A DNA stretch of 64,000 bases from positions 1 through 64,000 of the forward strand of contig NZ_JACEGD010000017.1 in the NCBI RefSeq assembly GCF_016031635.1, read 5' to 3'. Numbering within the stretch: the first letter of the stretch is position 1; each line of letters opens with the position of its first letter. The translations under genes and the position numbers were made by a program. The notes under the pieces are model-generated. The model did not search any database. It had not been told where the DNA came from and worked only from the letters and a program-made list of their open reading frames with translations. Of the stretch, positions 62,128 to 64,000 are shown piece by piece. Origin of the DNA: Bradyrhizobium diversitatis (GTDB taxonomy: Bacteria > Pseudomonadota > Alphaproteobacteria > Rhizobiales > Xanthobacteraceae).

Positions 62128-62310
62128 CGTCGTCCCGGACAAGCGCAGCTCTTGGCAACGCGTAGCGTTGTCCAGGGCGGAGCGCAGATCCGGGACCCAT
62201 AATCACAGGGAAGTGTTTGGCGAAGACTCGGAGTGACCAGTCGTGCCCGATAACCACTCCCTGTGGTTATGGGTCCCGGGTTCGCGCTATGCGCGCCCCG
62301 GGACGACAGT
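62128..62310. repeat. Inverted repeat with 'tcgtcccggacaagcg' arms, copy 2
   Basis: It opens with GTCGTCCCGGACAAGCG and closes with CGCCCCGGGACGAC, with AACCACTCCCTGTGGTT in between. The left 74 bases (62129-62202) are identical, in inverse orientation, to 52623-52696, about 9.4 kb away. It separates the glutathione transferase start from the CoA transferase stop. Confidence 0.8.
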
Positions 62311-62328
62311 GGGGCGCGAGGCGCCGCC

Positions 62329-63534
62329 TTACCCCACCGCTCCCGACCCCCGCAGCGCCTTGATCGCCGCTTCGTCATATCCCGCGCCGCGCAAAATTTC
62401 GTCACTGTGCTCGCCGACGGCGGGCGGCTTGCGCGGCTGCACCTTCTTCGCGCCGTCGATCCATATCGGGCTGTTGATGGTGAGCATAGTGTCGTTCTCG
62501 AACGGCACCAGCACCTCGTTGTCGAGCATCTGCTTGTCGTTCGGGATGTCGTCGAGAATGGCAACGACGCCGAACACGAGGCCGTTGCCGTCGAGGATCT
62601 CCCGCCATTCGGCGAGATTCCTGGTGGCGAAAGTGTCGTCCAGGATCTTGATCAGCTCGACCGAGCGGGCGTGACGGTCGGCCTTGGTGGCGAAGCGGGG
62701 ATCGTTGATCAAATCCTCGCGTCCGAGGCAGCGGGCCAGCGTCGGAAACTGCTTCTCCTCGCTCAGCAGCGACAGGATCAGCCAGCGGCCGTCCTTGCAC
62801 TGATAATGATTGGCGACCGCGTTCAGCGCGCGCTCGCGCGGCCGCCGCTCGCCGAACTTGGAGCCGCAGAGCTTTGCCTGTGCCAGCACGCTCGCCGCCC
62901 ACACCCCGTTCGCCATCAAATTGGAGGCGACGTGCGAGCCCTTGCCGGTCTTCTCGCGCTGATAGAGCGCGGTGACGATGGCGCCGTAGAACGCCATGGC
63001 GCAGGGATGATCGCCCATGCCGGCGACCGAACGCGCCGGGGTGGTGTCGGTGTCGGCGCGGACGAGGTCCATCAGGCCCGATCGCGCCCAATAGGCATTG
63101 CTGTCGAAACCGGGCTTGTTGGCTTCCTCGCCCTTCTCGCCATAGCCGGTGAAGGAGGCGTAGATCAGCCGGTCGTTCAGATGGGCGAGATGGTCGTAGG
63201 TGATGCCGAGCTTGGCACGCACCGGCGGCGGCATGTTGGTGATGAAGACGTCGGCCTCCGCCACCAGCTTGTAGAGCACGGCCTGCGCTTCGCTCTTGGA
63301 GAGGTCGAGCGCGATGCTCTTCTTGTTGCGGGCCTCCAGCAGCCAGGCGAAATTGTGCTCGCCGGTCGGATAGCCCGGCAGGTTCGGCAGATTGCGGTAG
63401 GGGTCCCCGGTGCCGGGCGGCTCGATCTTGATGACGTCGGCGCCGAAATCCGACAGCACGGTGGCGGCTGCGGGCGCTGCGATGAAGCTCGCGCAGTCCA
63501 GAACCTTCAGCCCCGCAAAAATGCCCTTGTCCAT
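62329..63534 (-). CDS. CaiB/BaiF-type CoA transferase
   Basis: A 401-residue class III CoA transferase, which moves CoA between carboxylic acids through an aspartyl-CoA intermediate. GLKVLDCASFIAAPAAATVLSDFGADVIKIE (partly: VLDCASFIAAPAAATVLSD and DFGADVIKIEPP) opens the large domain. SGLMDL holds the catalytic Asp and MGDHPCAMAFYGAIVTALY follows. ATG 63534 starts the family domain; the frame back to 63654 is Arg-rich. The neighbouring acyl-CoA genes at 53-55 kb are not in the same operon. The acid substrate is unknown. Confidence 0.9.
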   Translation of the reverse strand: MDKGIFAGLKVLDCASFIAAPAAATVLSDFGADVIKIEPPGTGDPYRNLPNLPGYPTGEHNFAWLLEARNKKSIALDLSKSEAQAVLYKLVAEADVFITNMPPPVRAKLGITYDHLAHLNDRLIYASFTGYGEKGEEANKPGFDSNAYWARSGLMDLVRADTDTTPARSVAGMGDHPCAMAFYGAIVTALYQREKTGKGSHVASNLMANGVWAASVLAQAKLCGSKFGERRPRERALNAVANHYQCKDGRWLILSLLSEEKQFPTLARCLGREDLINDPRFATKADRHARSVELIKILDDTFATRNLAEWREILDGNGLVFGVVAILDDIPNDKQMLDNEVLVPFENDTMLTINSPIWIDGAKKVQPRKPPAVGEHSDEILRGAGYDEAAIKALRGSGAVG

Positions 63535-63650
63535 CGCGGCGTTGCTCCCTCGCTCTTGTCGTTTCCCGCGCGCTGGAATTGGCGCGGGCCAAGTCGTGGC
63601 AGCATTAGACCGATGTTTCCGCGGGATGCAACGGCGCCTGGCGCAGGGCC

Positions 63651-64000
63651 TCACTCCTCCCCCGCAAGCAGGGCAGCGTTGCCACCGGCCGCGGCGGTGT
63701 TGATCGTCACGGTCTGCTCGGTCGCGAAGCGCGACAAATAGTGCGGGCCGCCGGCCTTCGGGCCGGTTCCGGATAGGCCGTTGCCGCCGAAGGGCTGCAC
63801 GCCGACCACGGCGCCGATCATGTTGCGATTGACGTAGATGTTGCCGACCTGGGCGCGGTCGATGATCGCCTCGATCGTGTCGTCGATGCGCGAGTGAACG
63901 CCGAGGGTCAGCCCGTAGCCGGTGCGCTCGATGCCCTGCAGGACGCGTTCGAGGTTCTCGGCGCGATAGCGTACGGCATGGAGGATCGGGCCAAACACCT
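63651..64000 (-). CDS. putA: PutA C-terminal part (P5C dehydrogenase), partial at the window edge
   Basis: The last ~115 residues of a bifunctional proline dehydrogenase / delta-1-pyrroline-5-carboxylate dehydrogenase are visible. FGPILHAVRYRAENLERVL and VGNIYVNRNMIGAVVGVQPFGG followed by GLSGTGPKAGGPHYL are distinctive of PutA rather than of other aldehyde dehydrogenases. It ends at 63651 in a Glu-Glu tail. The remainder, including the flavin domain, lies beyond the right edge. PutA oxidises proline to glutamate at the membrane. The CoA transferase gene follows downstream on the same strand, with a 116-base gap. Confidence 0.92.
   Translation of the reverse strand, partial: VFGPILHAVRYRAENLERVLQGIERTGYGLTLGVHSRIDDTIEAIIDRAQVGNIYVNRNMIGAVVGVQPFGGNGLSGTGPKAGGPHYLSRFATEQTVTINTAAAGGNAALLAGEE

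Overview
The window looks like chromosomal DNA from a Bradyrhizobium-type alphaproteobacterium (Bradyrhizobium or a close Nitrobacteraceae relative). The evidence is the high GC content with strongly GC-biased third positions, typical rhizobial gene families, and several intergenic repeat types that I associate with Bradyrhizobium genomes. These include paired 'tcgtcccggacaagcg' arms, 'cctcat-ctgagg / tctcgaa-gatgg' units, and the degenerate 'GDGGQKEFGSGESAA' repeat. There is no rRNA, tRNA, CRISPR array, complete insertion sequence or replication origin that I can see. The genus call is inference.

Layout, left to right. 0.5-2.7 kb: an OmpR/EnvZ-type two-component system on the minus strand, followed by a gene-poor stretch with clustered TGTCGC motifs. 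3.6-8 kb: a patch of accessory small genes (DUF900 hydrolase, UPF0158 protein, GNAT/DUF1778 toxin-antitoxin pair, PcfJ-like protein) and a dispersed repeat. 8.4-12.5 kb: a D-glutamate-deacylase-like amidohydrolase coupled to a CobW-family GTPase, a frameshifted small coiled-coil gene, and two tandem related Cys-containing proteins of unknown function. 12.7-19 kb: a divergent catabolic locus. On the minus strand are a PotABCD-like ABC importer and a PuuE-like deacetylase; on the plus strand are a GntR/FCD regulator and a hydantoin-racemase-like protein. A perfect 19-bp palindrome lies between them, suggesting regulated uptake and hydrolysis of a ureide or hydantoin-like compound.

19-32.4 kb: an acyl-CoA synthetase and a single-chain biotin-dependent acyl-CoA carboxylase (BC-BCCP-CT in one polypeptide), an AcoR-like sigma-54 activator, a LysR regulator, a Tat-exported cytokinin-dehydrogenase-like flavoprotein, a two-component luciferase-like monooxygenase with flavin reductase, and a DgoK-DgoA pair for 2-keto-3-deoxygalactonate. 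32.5-41.6 kb: PoxB-like pyruvate oxidase, a membrane protein, a tandem hotdog thioesterase, a barbiturase/cyanuric-acid-hydrolase-like enzyme followed by an amidase, and Tex.

41.8-50 kb: a glycine-rich exported protein, a second two-component system, an overlapping pair made of a short LuxR regulator and an HtrA-like protein that has lost its catalytic His and Ser, a Tat-exported double-VOC protein, a diguanylate cyclase, a DHDPS-family lyase and an intact HtrA protease. 50-64 kb: a lone molybdenum-hydroxylase large subunit, an enoyl-CoA hydratase plus two acyl-CoA dehydrogenases in one operon, a LemA-TPM-TPM operon, an anchored coiled-coil protein, a periplasmic CxxCH protein, a 54-residue membrane protein, a glutathione transferase, a CaiB-type CoA transferase and the C-terminal end of PutA.

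Most of the window is ordinary metabolic chromosome. The most promising items for new biology are the LuxR/pseudo-HtrA pair (44.2-45.4 kb), the Cys-containing paralogue pair (11.5-12.5 kb), the cytokinin-dehydrogenase homologue (27.5 kb) and the ureide-type locus with its palindromic operator candidate (12.7-19 kb).
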